The position numbers and the translations under genes are program-made. The notes beneath the pieces are model-generated. The model ran no database searches and was not told the DNA's origin. It saw nothing but the letters and a program-made list of their open reading frames with translations. 64,000 nt of DNA from Apium graveolens (lineage: Eukaryota; Streptophyta; Magnoliopsida; Apiales; Apiaceae), in contig NC_133647.1 in the NCBI RefSeq assembly GCF_009905375.1, forward strand, positions 77,862,231 to 77,926,230, read 5' to 3'. Shown here piece by piece: positions 23,101-35,094 of this stretch. Position 1 is the stretch's first letter. Each line of letters opens with the position of its first letter.

Positions 23101-24023
23101 GATCCAGCACTTGAACCTTGACGAGAAACCATTGTTTTAAGCCCAGTTTGGCATTACCCCTTCATATTATCCATAAGACTCACCATATTTTCCTGTCCAA
23201 GTTCTGACATATGAAAACCTTTTGGTTACCCTAATAGAGTAAAGTTTTGTGAATCATGGCCCTGAGATTTAGTACCATATTTCCCATGTTTCGAGTTGAT
23301 CTATAATCCTTTGATAAAAAAATGTTTACTGCAAAAAGAGATTTTGTCATAATTCGGCATCAGTTTTTGAAATAAATAAAATGAGGGTTTTTCAGTCCCA
23401 AAGAGGGATAAATGTTTTCTTTGAATGGTGGATCTGGACTGAGACGCGAGTCCTTTCCACACTTATATTAGGATTAAAAGTTGCCTAGGGATTCCCATTA
23501 ATGTTTTAGAACCCAGCGAGGTTCGGGATTACTTCGCGGCTGATCACCGGCTGTAATCCGTAGCGTCATAAAATGATTTTGATTAAGACAAGATTTTAAA
23601 ATTGTTTTGATGCAAGCAAAATGATGCCATCTCACATAGTTTTTATCTCTCGTTACCTTTGGTTATGTCTTTCCATTGTCATTCTTAAAAGTATATCTCA
23701 ATTTATGTTTTGTGTCGTACTGTTAGCACTTGTTGAGCATTTAGCTCACTCCTTGCTTTACCCTGATATTACAGCTAGCAGCTATGGTTAGATTCAAGCA
23801 GACTGCCCGTAAGACCTGTGATGCTGATGCTTATGTTCGAGCTCAGGTAGAATAAGTAATAATAGTTGTGCGAGGACTCGGTATTTTAAATCAGATGTAA
23901 TAGTTGGTAGTGTTGGGCTGTTCCAAACCCTAAACTGTAAGATCTTGGATTTTGGTTGTGTATTCTTCATTAAAATGATGTAATAGCTATATTTATTTTG
24001 CTGTTTAAGTTGGGGGTGTGACA
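20151..24023 (+). repeat. E3 3' LTR (3,873 bp)
   Basis: Starts TGTTACGACC after the PPT and ends GTGTGACA before the second CTTAT. It is about 98% identical to the 5' LTR over the part I compared base by base. No gene is supported inside; the frame at 20748-20999 is the antisense twin of one at 11425-11676 and lies across the pyrimidine-rich stretch. Confidence 0.95.
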
Positions 24024-24028
24024 CTTAT
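24024..24028. repeat. E3 target site duplication, right copy (CTTAT)
   Basis: Perfect partner of 10824-10828. Removing E3 and one copy rejoins the E1 interior. Confidence 0.95.
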
Positions 24029-24101
24029 TATCTTAGTGAACTTATTATTTTAACATCGCATCATCTCCGAGGTTTATAACGCTTATCTCTGATACCATTT
24101 C
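24029..24101 (-). mobile_element. E1 leader with primer binding site
   Basis: A short piece of the E1 leader left to the right of E3. The minus strand at 24086-24097 reads TGGTATCAGAGA, 11 of 12 bases of the initiator-Met PBS used by the other elements. It lies next to the E1 5' LTR edge at 24102. Confidence 0.85.
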
Positions 24102-25287
24102 TGTAACACCCCCAAATCCGGAGTCGGGGATCTGGGTTGTCACGAGTTCCATTTCCCTTAACAACACTTAATCTAAATAAACAACCAATTACAGCGTACT
24201 GTTACCCCACAATATACACACACACACCACAAGTTATAGTCTCAGAGATGAATACCAAAAACAACACAAGTCAACTTATTCCACAATTATAAGTCATTAC
24301 ACCTCATAATGGTTTCTGAATAAATTTACATATTCTTTGCCATTATTACAATTTATAAATATACATAAGTCTGGTACATCAAAAGTTGAAATCCTAGCCT
24401 ATTGGTAGTTCCTATCTCAGCTATAATGGCATCAACGCCTACAGGAGACTGCGGAACATTTCCTATCCGCTCGCCAATTGGGAGCTTGGTCATGTTCATC
24501 TTGTCTAGCTGTTGTTGTGTGATGAAAGAATAAAGCAAGGGTGACGAACAAACCCACCGAAATAACATGTATAATAATTAACAATATATGAGCATTCTCA
24601 CAATACTCATGAAAGTCTTGGTCAAGAAGAAATGAACCAAGTTTTATATCTTATCACGACCAAGTCGCAAAATATTCAATATATATGTGTATATACTTTT
24701 AAAAATCTGGGAAATCCTCTTCCATACATAATATACTTAGAGTTCCAGTTTATAACTGTATAAAAATATCATTGCAAGGTGATCTCATATATCTAACCTT
24801 GTCTCAACGTTTTTCTGAAAATCTTTGTCATGAATAATATAATCATTAACTAGATATAAGCGGAAAAGATGAAGTTACAAGATACTCCAATATACTTATA
24901 TCTTTTACGAATACTACTTGAACTACCACCGTTCAAGTTATAATCAGTTTCAAAAGTTCATCACATAGATGACACTACAAGATAAGACTTGAATAGATTC
25001 AATCTTTGAAATATCATTTGAAAGAAATGAAGTTACGAGATACTTCATTAAGTCCAGATACATATATACACACATATATATATATATATATCAGACACTC
25101 CTTGAAAACCTCTATTATAAAAATTATAAACAGAGTTGCAATATCCAATAAATTTGGAAAGAAGAAAACCTTGGCATAAACCTGATATATTGCTGATCAG
25201 GCAAAAATACCAATTAAGTCACCTTTTCTACTAGTAGATGGATGAATTCCCCACTGGTCATCACCCTGGACGCATTAGGGCCTTATG
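24102..25287 (-). repeat. E1 5' LTR, PBS-side part (cut by E2)
   Basis: On the minus strand this ends ...CGGATTTGGGGGTGTTACA next to the PBS. It is interrupted after 25287 by E2 and resumes at 49892. It contains an (AT)n run at about 25075-25092. There is no coding signal; the 71-codon minus frame at 24353-24568 has no recognisable motif. Confidence 0.85.
25283..25287. repeat. E2 target site duplication, left copy (TTATG)
   Basis: TTATG adjoins the left end of E2 and is repeated at 49887-49891 adjoining its right end. Confidence 0.93.
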
Positions 25288-28200
25288 TGTGGCGCCCTTC
25301 AAACCCGGGTCAGAAGTTTGGGTTCCACAACACAAAAACAATATATAAACATGTATAAGAAATATTATTTATAATGACCCTGCTTCACAAAACCACGGAT
25401 CGCAACAGGTTAAAGTATGAAAACAAGACACAACCTTAACTTTTATTACAACGTACCAAATCCCAACTAATTTAACTTACAATCGATAATAAAATCATTC
25501 TTACAATCTGACTATCTCTATACCGCATGAAGCTTCTGCTAGCTTGATTCAACTCCCTGGAACCTTAGCCCGCACTTTGGAATGAGGAACTTCACTATCA
25601 TCCACATTCTTTTCAACTGTAAAATATATAAAAGATTCGCAAGGGTGAGCTAACTAGCTCAACAAGTCATAATAGTGATAATTGAGGTTAAACAATGATC
25701 AACTGAAATGATTCAAAGGAATCAAGTTGCTTTTTAACTCATCATTAGAATTGGATATTCATTTTTAAGTTTTAAAAACCAAGGTTAGGCTGCTGATCAG
25801 TCACGCACTAACCCCGAGCAAGCACACAACACTGCTCTAATTACTGGATCCAAGGCACACATTGGCCTAACTTGATCATTGGTATGGTCTAACCACGAAT
25901 CTGGTCCACATATATAAAAACTATCCAATCCTAAAGCAGTTCAATATGATAACAATATGATTCAATAAAATAAGATCATAATCGATGATGGTTAAACATT
26001 TGCATAAAATATAAGAAAACTCATAGATATCTCAAGGGTATATCAGGGTATGTATAAGAAATGGTTTTCAGTTTGTACAAGGGTCAGGTATCAAACCAGT
26101 AATGATTTTTCAGGATATGGTTCTTTGATGGTACTAAGAATGATTGGGGTATAAAAGTTTCTGTGTTTTCAAACCATTTTCTTCTGGTGTTTGGTGTTTG
26201 GTAGTTAAACATTTGGGAAATAGTATCATATTTGTGTGGTTTGGTGTCTGAGGATCAACAAAGGAAGGTTTACAAAGAACAAGGCTCACGGCTCAAGATC
26301 AAGAAAAATTAGGGATTCAAGGGTAAATAGTTAATGCACTTGCAATGTAAACAAGAGTTATTTTGAATAATAGCGACATGTTATGAAACAGTTCGAAAAC
26401 ATTGGTAATATATATCTTGAAGCAAAGTTCAGAAATACTTGCCTTACAAGGCTTTATAACTATTACTGATCAATTCTGGACCAACTCTGCCGCTTAGGCT
26501 TTTACGTCCAACCACTATGTCACTCTGGATTCGACCTTGACACTCAGGTCTTCCTGTTGAAACTCTACTGAACTCGTCAATTGATTATTAGGTTATCTTT
26601 AGTCCATCGTCCACTTTCAGGTTCTCGATCATAACCTACAGGGTCGAAATACCCTACGTTAGACGTCTAGGTATGCTTGACATATCCTCGATACTAATTC
26701 TTACCCAACGATATTCAAACCCGACTCGTAATTATTTATATTAGAATAACACAGAACACAATTAGGGTTCATATTCTCGAAATCGATCCAGTGTTCATTT
26801 TCAGAAAATACGTATACTCGTCATTTTACGAAATTAGGATTACTGTGTTTTGGCCAAAATATACAACACAACATACAATCAGGTTCTGTATAAACATACG
26901 TATATGTATTTACTTATACTCGCTCGACGTCCCGATAATCCTCGGATACGCTTCCCGTATTCCCGTAGTTTGATTTTCCGGAAATCAGACGTCGTCCCCT
27001 TTGTTTATCGGACTACCCGTCGAAACATCATCGACGTCAATAACACAAATCACAATCCAATTCGAACCACGACAACCAGTTATAACTTACAAATTCCAAT
27101 CACCGATACAATTTAGTTATTAATTATTATTACCCGCATGTTTATATTTTTATTTGTAGGACTCAGAAATGATTCATCATTGTCCACCGTCGGCTCGCCG
27201 AGGCTCATCGCCGATGGCGGCGAAAATTCGCGGGTACCCGAAATATTCGAGTGTCTGACACGAATTTCACCGATTAAATTTCCGAATAATCCAAAAATAA
27301 TACTTCAAAAATCACGGAATTTCATTCGAAATATTTACCACAATAAAGTAATTATTCGAAATGCAAAAGAAATGGAAGGATTGAATTATTCAGAAGATTC
27401 GATAACCAATAATCGAACAATAAAAAATGTATACACAAATATATATACATGCCCAATTAAGAAACTGATAGGAACAGCCACTGCACCGAAGATGTGGCCG
27501 CGATTCCCACCAGAAAACACACAACAAACACCCACACAAACTCACACACCCAGAACGCACACACACACGACTATAACACACACACACAAAAACTCGACTG
27601 TGACCAGGAACCGGGCCGGAAAACGGAAAAAGGCGGCCGGAAAACCGAGCACTGGCGGCGATTACTCACCGGAATTACAGGCGGCGGCCAAGAATCTAGA
27701 TAACCAGGGAATTACGAGATGAGAACACAGAGGAGAGACCGAATGGATGATACGACTGGGAGAAAAGGAATTGACAGAGAGAGGGTAGTGTAGAGAGATT
27801 GATGAAAATGGAGAATGAAAAAAAATAAAACGAGAAAGAGACTGTGAATTCGTGTGCTGTGCTTTTGTTTTATTATTATTCTTTTTTTTTCTTCTGTAGA
27901 CTCAGCAATTGACACGTATCCACAGGGTAACAGGGCACTGCCACGTGTCCTATTTTCTGACTGGAAGCTCCATTTCTGCATCTTCTTTAATCTTTTAACG
28001 GAACAGCTTTCGAATGAAAATTAATCCAAATGATCCAAAAATATTTTTAAAACTTTATAAATATCCCGAATTCACTTAAATAAGGTTTTCACAATTTTTA
28101 AAATATTTTTGAAACATAACTCGTACCCACATTTAACATTTAACGATCCGAGCTGCATTTACAAGAAACTCAGAAAATTATGAAAATAGTTTTAAAATAT

Positions 28201-28761
28201 CACAAATATCCCGAAGTTTACAAAAACATAAATTTCGTAATTTTAAAATAATTTTTGAATGCAGTTTATACTCGCTTTTAACAATTAAACGAATCGACAC
28301 GACGGTGAAATTAATCCCAAAAATTTCCAAAATGATTTTAAAATTCTCGAAGTATTTCAAACTTAAATAAATATGAGTTTCATAATTTTTGAAGAATTCT
28401 AGAATTTAATATGGATTTTACAAATAAAAGCAATTAGAAAATCATTTAAGAATTAATAAAATATTAATTTCTCAATTTTATAAAATCCTAAAAATAATTA
28501 TTATAATTATAAAACCATAAAAACAATTTTAGAGACTCTTCAAATATTTATAGAAATAAATTTGCATTAAATCCACTTTTAAAAGTGAAACAATTCAATA
28601 CCATTCCTTAATTAATCACGCGGACAACCCGGTACACCATAAATCACACATAGATAATAATCAGACAACACATAGCGGTCAAAATCAATACACATATTTT
28701 ATTTATCTAATAGTTCCATAATTACATATTTAAATAATTCAAAAATACACGAGTCGTTATA
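25288..28761 (-). repeat. E2 3' LTR (3,474 bp)
   Basis: The minus strand begins TATAACGACTCG at 28761 and ends GGGCGCCACA at 25288. The first two bases are TA, not TG, in both LTR copies. A CA/GT-rich microsatellite-like stretch lies at 27520-27600. A plus-strand (antisense) frame of 194 codons at 27138-27722 crosses it but is interrupted in the other LTR copy, so I do not call it a gene. Confidence 0.93.
27942..27947 (-). promoter_or_regulatory. G-box CACGTG in the E2 LTR, with a second ACGT core nearby
   Basis: CACGTG within GCCACGTGTCC (ABRE-like) and a second ACGT core at 27914-27917. In the element's direction these lie upstream of a purine/T-rich stretch and then a CT-rich leader (27830-27745, with TCTCTCTACACTACCCTCTC), the usual layout of a plant promoter. 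The other LTR keeps the same G-box at 49066-49071. G-boxes bind bZIP and bHLH factors; activity is inferred. Confidence 0.5.
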
Positions 28762-28785
28762 TCCTTCCCCCCTTAAAAAGATTCT
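28762..28785 (-). other. E2 polypurine tract
   Basis: The minus strand reads a TTAAGGGGGGAAGGA tract ending at the LTR start, preceded by GAATCTTT. The context closely matches the E3 PPT. Confidence 0.88.
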
Positions 28786-30322
28786 GTCCTCAGAATCTGG
28801 TTTAGTTAAACAAGTGTGGATATTTGTCAAGCATACCTGACTCTAATTTCTAAATAGACCCTTCTACTCGAGGGTTCCAACGTACTCACAATAGGTATGC
28901 ACTCATTTCCAAGGTCTTGCCTTTGACGATCAAGAATTTGGATTGATCACTATATGCAGAATAACTTGGACAAGAGCCTCATTGGCTCCTGATCAATTAC
29001 TTAATTCAAACTCAATACTTATCACTTTAACATTGACAGGCAACATATTATATGTACACACGTTTGTGACGGTAATATCAACTCATGAACAACTTTTATT
29101 TATATCTATCAATACCTCGAATGGTTCACTAATTTTAGGACTTGATATGTCCCTTCTATTTAGACTTATCCGGTCTTTTCAAAATGACACTTTTACTAAC
29201 ACTACTGGTCCTATTTCTATACTCATATTTTCTTTCGATACAATATCGTCTCCTTCCTGTGTCTATTCCGAGCTGTTTTAACCAATAGCACTACGCTCTT
29301 GGTATGCCGATTTAACTTAGAATTTGATAAATTTCTTTCTCCCACTTTATTTTAATAGAAATGGGAACCTACACTTGCGTTCACATGAAGCTTGGTAAAG
29401 TGGCATTCCAAAGCTGACATTACTGATAAATGATCATTCCAGTGCTTCCTTAAGACTCATCCTCTCAACATATCTTACAGTTCCTGAACCCCTTTCATAC
29501 TTTGACTCTTCATTTAAGGATGATAGGCGGTGCTCATTTTCAACTTGGTTTCCAATTATTTAAACATCTCTTACTCTGCTCCATATGTTAAGGCTGAAAA
29601 GTAATCTCATAGATTCACGTATTATCACCTTTAAGTATTTAAAGTTCAGATTCCACTCTTTTCAATTCGTTTATTAACTCCTCGGTGGTCTTAATTACAT
29701 TCAATTCCATCTGTCGGCATAAGGCACCTGTTATCATACGGCTTTGTTTAGACTATTAATGGATTAATTCAGAATCTTTTGTTAACTTTAGTCAAAATTT
29801 CATTCTTGAAGATTCAACGTATAGTTGCTTTCAATCTGATCTTTGGAGGATAATCCTTGGGCATTCCACGCAAACTTTCTTATTCTTTGAATAGCTGAAG
29901 ATGTTATCAATAAATATAGTTTGCTTATCTAAGCACTCCTTATACACCATGATTCCTTAATTTATTATAATCGTATGATACACTTGTTATTTCACAGAAT
30001 ATCATCCGAGCTTGCAATTCTCATAACTCATTTTAACCATAAGCTCATAAGTTCATTTCTTTTCTTCAACAATATCACTGATACATTTTATGATTCGCTT
30101 GTTGTAAAATCACTTCTTAGTCTGCCTTGTTCATTAGGCTTCCGGTACTTCGCCTTAATTCTTTGGCGTGTCCAACACTTCCCAATCTATTTTGAAATTC
30201 GTTTCTTATACCTGGTTATCACTATTTGTTTTCCTTAAATTTCCATATATCTTGGCATTTCTTCAATAACTTAAATGCTTAATGTTGTGAATTTTCCTAT
30301 GGGATCTCATTTCTTAATTCTT
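28786..30322 (-). other. E2 interior: decayed integrase region
   Basis: By position this should hold the integrase and chromodomain. I could not assign any zinc-finger, DD35E or chromodomain motif with confidence. The plus-strand frames at 28943-29281 and 29975-30238 are antisense, hydrophobic and low in complexity, as expected of AT-rich decayed DNA. Confidence 0.5.
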
Positions 30323-30762
30323 CTACTTATAGCATCCAAGTGCTGGAAGAAAATCTGGAGATATCGTGATCATTTTCTTAGGCGCATAAATTTCCTCTTT
30401 CTTACTGCTAACATCGTGATCCATTATCCTCTCTTGACATCTCGTCATACTATCCATTCTTGCTCCTTTTGGATTATAACCTTTAGCTTCCAGTTCCAAC
30501 TTCCAAAATTCCATAGTTACTTCTTCTGGTACAAACTCTATATTATCGCTTGTCACTATTTTTGCTTTTCCTCTTGAATACATACTTTAACTCTTATGGT
30601 CCGTATAGATTTTACACCTTTCTCCATACATATCATGTTTCCCAAATCCTTCAAAACGAATATTATTACTGTTAATCCAAAATTATGGGTAGGATACTTC
30701 TGCTCATAAGGTTTCGGTTGTCTGGATGCATATACAATAACTCTATTGTGCTGCATCAACAC
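30323..30762 (-). pseudogene. E2 pol remnant: RNase H and linker
   Basis: The minus frame 30762-30556 encodes MQHNRVIVYASRQPKPYEQ followed by YPTHNFGLTVIIFVLK, clearly the RNase H core but with the conserved acidic residue of its LELAAI motif replaced. The frame 30583-30323 continues in the linker (VTMEFWKLELEAK ... CQERIMDH), comparable to 9615-9986 of E1. Both carry stops and shifts. Confidence 0.75.
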
Positions 30763-31304
30763 ACATCCTATTTTCTAATGAGAAGCATCACTATACACTA
30801 CCAAACCTCCTTAATACTTTTAAAATGATAAAACAGGTGCTGTAACCATTCTTTCACTTAACTCTGTAAAACTTTCTTTACCCTTCTTTACTTCATATAA
30901 ACTTCTTACTTTTGTGAGTGTTTCTAGTCTCTTTTCATTCATAGTAACTTCAACTTCTGCTGAATCTCTTTTGATCTTTTCTATATTGACTATTTATGCT
31001 AAGAACTATATTTCATATAACTTCTTTCTTCTCCAACTTCCCAGTTATCATTAAATACTTCACATGGTCCTCCGTTGACTTTAAGTATCACAACTATAGC
31101 TTACTCGGATATTCCTTAAAGGTGCTGTCCATCTAGTTCAAATATTACTGGTATATTGGTTAATCCAATTGACGATACGAGAACAGTACTTAGTTCTGAA
31201 AATTATCTTTGATATATCCATAGGTTTAATCTTCAGTTGGTGAAATACCAAGTCTTAAATCAATCTCATAAAAGTACTTTGCTTCTTTCGTTTGATCAAA
31301 CAAA

Positions 31305-31848
31305 TCATTGGGTCGAGGTAATATGTACTTGCTTTTGATAGTAAATTTGTTGAGCTGGCTTTAGTTGACGCATAATCTCATACTTCCATTTTCTTATTAA
31401 CAAATAGTACAGGTACACTTCATGGGATACACTGGGTTTAATTGCTTCTTCTCCTAGCATTTCTTGCATCCGCTTTGCTAACTTCCTCGTTCTAACTGGT
31501 GCCATTTTAGATAAGGTCATAGTCATTAGTTTCATCTCATGCGCTAAGTAAATCGCGAGCTTCTTTTCTTTATCGGGAAGAAAATTTTGGTAATTCGTCT
31601 GGAAATATATCTTGAAACTATAAAATCTTCAAATTCTGTTTACTCCTGACTTTTATTTATCTCATATTCACCGTAATGCTCACATCTTGATTACCGTAAT
31701 CATCATCAACAAATTATTTACCTTCTTTTATCTTCTGAACCTCATCACCTTCTCATTTGACATCCTCAGAATTTATCTTTTCATCAAGACGGTCTTCCTG
31801 GACATCACGCTTTAGTAGTCAATCCATTCCTTAGATTAATATCAAATC
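31305..31848 (-). pseudogene. E2 pol remnant: protease end and start of reverse transcriptase
   Basis: At 31840-31800 the minus strand keeps the worn protease end (a MD-stop-LLKRDVQ word where the family has GMDWL). The frame 31535-31305 encodes APVRTRKLAKRMQEMLGEEA and IKPSVS, the RT entry region, then loses the expected sequence. E4 entered just beyond this point, splitting the protease. Confidence 0.65.
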
Positions 31849-31853
31849 CTCTT
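31849..31853. repeat. E4 target site duplication, left copy (CTCTT)
   Basis: CTCTT abuts the TG of the E4 5' LTR; the partner is 43850-43854. Confidence 0.95.
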
Positions 31854-31926
31854 TGTTAGGAATATGTGTATTAGTTTGATGATAAGTTCAGCAAAACACT
31901 TAAGTAGAAATCTAGTGTTTGTAGCC

Positions 31927-32330
31927 TCAACGGATAAGACCATCTTGGCTATCCATTGAAGGAGTAGCCTTACTTAGCAATAAGTTTGGTATTGTAGCAC
32001 ATCTCACTCTCTGGTTTCAAGCTGTAATTCTTAGATGTTGTTAGGAGATTATCCGTCATGTTGACTACTAATGGATGTACAAGTAGGAGGGCTAATTGTA
32101 AATATTTCATGCCTTGTAATTTTATATAAGTGAAGAAGTGTCAACTGATATTGAAGACCTTCAACGGATAAGAAACTAAGCTTCAACGGATGTCTCTAAT
32201 GCTTCAACGGATAAAGCTTCAACTGCTAGAGCATCAACGGATAAAGCCATCAACGGATGAAAGCTTCAACGGATGCACTGCTAGAGCATCAACGGATAAA
32301 GCCATCAACGGATGAAAGCTTCAACGGATG
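31927..32330 (+). promoter_or_regulatory. E4 LTR cluster of TCAACGGATA/G motifs
   Basis: Exact copies start at 31927, 32161, 32183, 32204, 32234, 32250, 32266, 32289, 32305 and 32321. An inverted, one-base-off partner lies at 31950-31959 (exact in the 3' LTR, 42870-42879). From 32234 the spacing is 16, 16, 23, 16, 16, because a 55 bp unit is tandemly doubled (32226-32280 and 32281-32335). The dense block lies 236-405 bp upstream of the TATA box. The AACGG core with C before it matches 9 of 11 positions of the plant MSA consensus recognised by MYB3R proteins (established); binding here is inferred. Confidence 0.7.
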
Positions 32331-32565
32331 CTCAGTCTCATAGCAGTTGATAGTGACAATTAACAAAGCTGACAGAGGCACATGGATTGACAGAGATGTG
32401 GTAGCCTATTTCAGGAACAGCAGAAAAAGCAGCCGTTTTAGTCTGGTTCAAAATGGAAGGTCAACAAATAATTCCATATTACACTGGATAAAAATGGAAC
32501 AGAAATAAGTGGAGAACTATTGTCTTATTGTACTTTATCTTTGTCTTCACTTGTAAACTTGGTGT

Positions 32566-32573
32566 TATATAAA
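32566..32573 (+). promoter_or_regulatory. E4 LTR TATA box
   Basis: TATATAAA, flanked by the 7 bp inverted repeat ACTTGGT / ACCAAGT, so the box sits in a potential stem-loop or palindrome. It is present unchanged in the 3' LTR. Transcription would start about 30 bp downstream. Confidence 0.7.
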
Positions 32574-32930
32574 CCAAGTAGTAGCTAGTAATTAGATATG
32601 AATTTTCCTGAGCTGTTTAGAAATATCAAGAGAGAAAATCATCTAGTTTGTACTAGGAAGCAGCTGTGATTTAATTTTGAATCACAGATTTTCTGAAATA
32701 ACACATCTCTGGTGGAACAACAAATCCACCAGAAAAGTTTTTAAGTTCTTTGTGTTCATTTCATTTGTGTTTAAATATATATCTGTCTGCATCAGCTCCA
32801 AGCAATTCACACACATTTGATCACTCAAACACTTAGTCTTACAAATTGCTCAAAACTTGAAAAAGTTTTGAGATTTACATTCAACCCCCCCTTCTGTAAA
32901 TCTCATTGTTAGTCCACTGGGAATAACAAT

Positions 32931-32942
32931 TGGTATCAGAGC
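32931..32942 (+). other. E4 primer binding site (initiator tRNA-Met type)
   Basis: TGGTATCAGAGC two bases after the LTR edge. Confidence 0.95.
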
Positions 32943-32988
32943 AAGCTCTTAACATACAAAGAGTTTAAAGATCTATTCTGCTAACATC

Positions 32989-35094
32989 ATGAGTAAGAAG
33001 GATATTAGTATAAAGATTCCAATCCTGGAAAGAGATAACTATCATCACTGGAAGGTGAAGATGCATTTACATCTTCTCTCTCAAGATGAAAGCTACATCA
33101 ACTGCATTGAGAATGGTCCTCACATCCCACATAAGGTGGCCACAGCTGCTACTGCTACAGTTGCTGTTGGACAGTCTATTCCCAAGCCAAAGGCAGAATG
33201 GACTGTTGAAGATATTGAAGAAGTCCACAAGGACAAGAAAGCCATGAACATTTTGTTTAATGGCCTGGATCAAGATATGTTTGACAATGTCATCAATAGC
33301 CAAACTGCTAAGGAAATTTGGGATACTGTGCAGCTTATCTGTGAAGGCACGGAGCAAGTTAGAGAAAACAAAATGCAGCTTCTCATTCAACAATATGAAT
33401 ATTTCCACTTTGAAGAAGGAGAATCATTGAATGATACATTCAACAGATTTCAGAAACTATTGAATGGATTAAAGCTGTATGGGAGAGTGTACCAAGTCAA
33501 GGACTCCAATCTAAAATTTCTAAGGTCTCTACCAAAGGAATGGAAGCCTATGACTGTTTCTCTAAGAAATTCTCAAGATTATAAGGACTTCACACTTGAA
33601 AGATTATATGGAATTTTGAAGACTTATGAACTTGAGATGGAGCAAGATGAGTTGTTGGAAAAGGGAAAGAGAAAAGGAGGATCAGTTGCACTTGTAGCTG
33701 ACAGTGAAAAAGTTGAAGCCAGAAATGAGGAAAAGATAATGCCAAGTCTCAAAATTGGCACAAGCAAATCAGAATCAAGCAAGGGTAAAGAGCAAGTTGC
33801 TGAGGATGAAGACAATTCCAGTCAGGATGAATCTGATGATATTGATGAACATCTGGCCTTTCTGTCCAGGAGGTTTGCAAAGATGAAGTTCAGGAAAAAT
33901 ACAAAGTTCACTAAGCCAAACAAAAACATGGTGGACAAATCAAAGTTCAAATGTTACAACTGTGGCATTAGTGGACACTTTGCAAGTGAGTATAGGAAGC
34001 CAAATTCTGAGAAAAAGAAATTTGAGCAAGTTGATTACAAAAGGAAGTATTTTGATTTGCTCAAACAAAAGGAAAGAGCTTTTCTCACTCAAGATGATTG
34101 GGCAGCAGATGGGGTAAATGAAGATGATGATGTGGAATATGTCAACCTAGCCCTGATGGCTAATTCTGATGAAAATGAAACTAGTTCATCAAACAACCAG
34201 GGACAAAGAAGGAATCTATGGTACTTGGACAGTGGTTGTTCAAGACACATGACAGGAGATTTCACCCTGCTCACAGAATTTAAGGAGAGAGTTGGCCCTA
34301 GCATAACCTTTGGAGATGACAACAAAGGATTCACTATGGGATATGGCGTGATTTCAAAAGAATATGTCATCATTGATGAAGTTGCATTGGTTGATGGTCT
34401 CAAACATAATTTATTGAGCATCAGTCAACTATGTGACAGAGGGAATACTGTTTCCTTCAATTCTGAAGCCTGTATTGTCACAAGTAAAAAGGACAATAAA
34501 GTGGTTCTAACTGGAGTTAGAAAAGGAAATGTGTACTTAGCTGATTTCAAATCTACAGATGCAGAATCCATTACTTGTCTTCTCAGCAAAGCAAGTCCAG
34601 TTGAAAGTTGGCTATGGCATAAGAAGATGTCCCATTTGAATTTCAAGACAATGAATGATCTGGTCAAAAAGGATTTAGTTAGAGGAATGCCTCTAGTGGA
34701 ATTCACAAGGGATGGACTGTGTGATGCTTGTCAGAAAGGAAAGCAAAAGAAAGTATCATTCAGTAAGAAGCTTGAATCTGCAATTGATAAACCACTGCAA
34801 CTTCTACACATGGATCTTTTTGGACCAGTCAATGTATTGTCAATTTCAAGGAAAAGATACTGCCTAGTGATTGTAGATGATTTCTCAAAGTTTTCATGGG
34901 TTTATTTTCTTGGATCAAAGGATGAAGCTAGTGAAATCATCATCAATCATATCAAGCAAGTCAACAATCATCCTGATTTCAAAGTAAGGAATATTAGGAG
35001 TGACAATGGAACTGAGTTCAAGAATTCAGCCATGAAGATGTTCTGTGGAGTAAATGGGATCATGCATGAGTTCTCAGCTCCAAGAACTCCATAA
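32989..35094 (+). pseudogene. E4 gag, protease and most of integrase (ends at premature TAA)
   Basis: ATG 32989 follows the PBS by 46 bases. Gag occupies about residues 1-400 and includes a capsid region (NYHHWKVKMHLHL, then KEIWDTVQLICEGTEQVRENK) and one zinc knuckle at residues 322-335, CYNCGISGHFASEY, whose last cysteine is replaced by Tyr (TAT at 33991-33993). The protease active site is WYLDSGCSRHM at residues 411-421. The integrase zinc finger runs from WHKKMSHLNF to CDACQKGK (about 543-580). Its core has the first Asp in MDLFGP (residue 609) and the second in RSDNGTEF (residue 672). A TAA at 35092-35094 interrupts the core just before the third catalytic residue; the frame then continues unchanged. 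Confidence 0.93.

Larger units (their letters stand above)
10829..24023 (+). mobile_element. E3: complete Tekay-type chromovirus (Ty3/gypsy), 13,195 bp
   Basis: The element has TG...CA LTRs, a CTTAT duplication, an initiator-Met PBS, a leader frame, gag-pol with PR, RT, RH, IN and a C-terminal chromodomain, and a PPT. The order PR-RT-RH-IN-chromodomain and the very long LTRs are those of the plant Tekay (Del) lineage. I counted about 25 differences in the first 1.3 kb of the two LTRs (about 2%), so it is fairly young. Its gag-pol nevertheless carries three in-frame stops, two single-base frameshifts and a lost catalytic residue, so this copy is not autonomous. Confidence 0.95.
31854..32928 (+). 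repeat. E4 5' LTR (1,075 bp)
   Basis: Starts TGTTAGGAATATG and ends CTGGGAATAACA. It contains ten exact TCAACGGATA/G words, a TATA box at 32566-32573 and, near the end, a C-run (CAACCCCCC) common in plant copia LTRs. Everything upstream of the TATA would be U3. Confidence 0.95.

Noticed and set aside
27138..27722. 194-codon plus-strand frame in the E2 3' LTR
   Set aside because: It is antisense to the element, crosses a CA-repeat stretch, has no domain, and is cut by a TGA in the other LTR copy (near 48619).
32161..32330. CRISPR-like regularly spaced repeats in the E4 LTR
   Set aside because: The repeat is 10 bp with 6-13 bp spacers, lies in a plant retrotransposon LTR and is part of a 55 bp tandem duplication.
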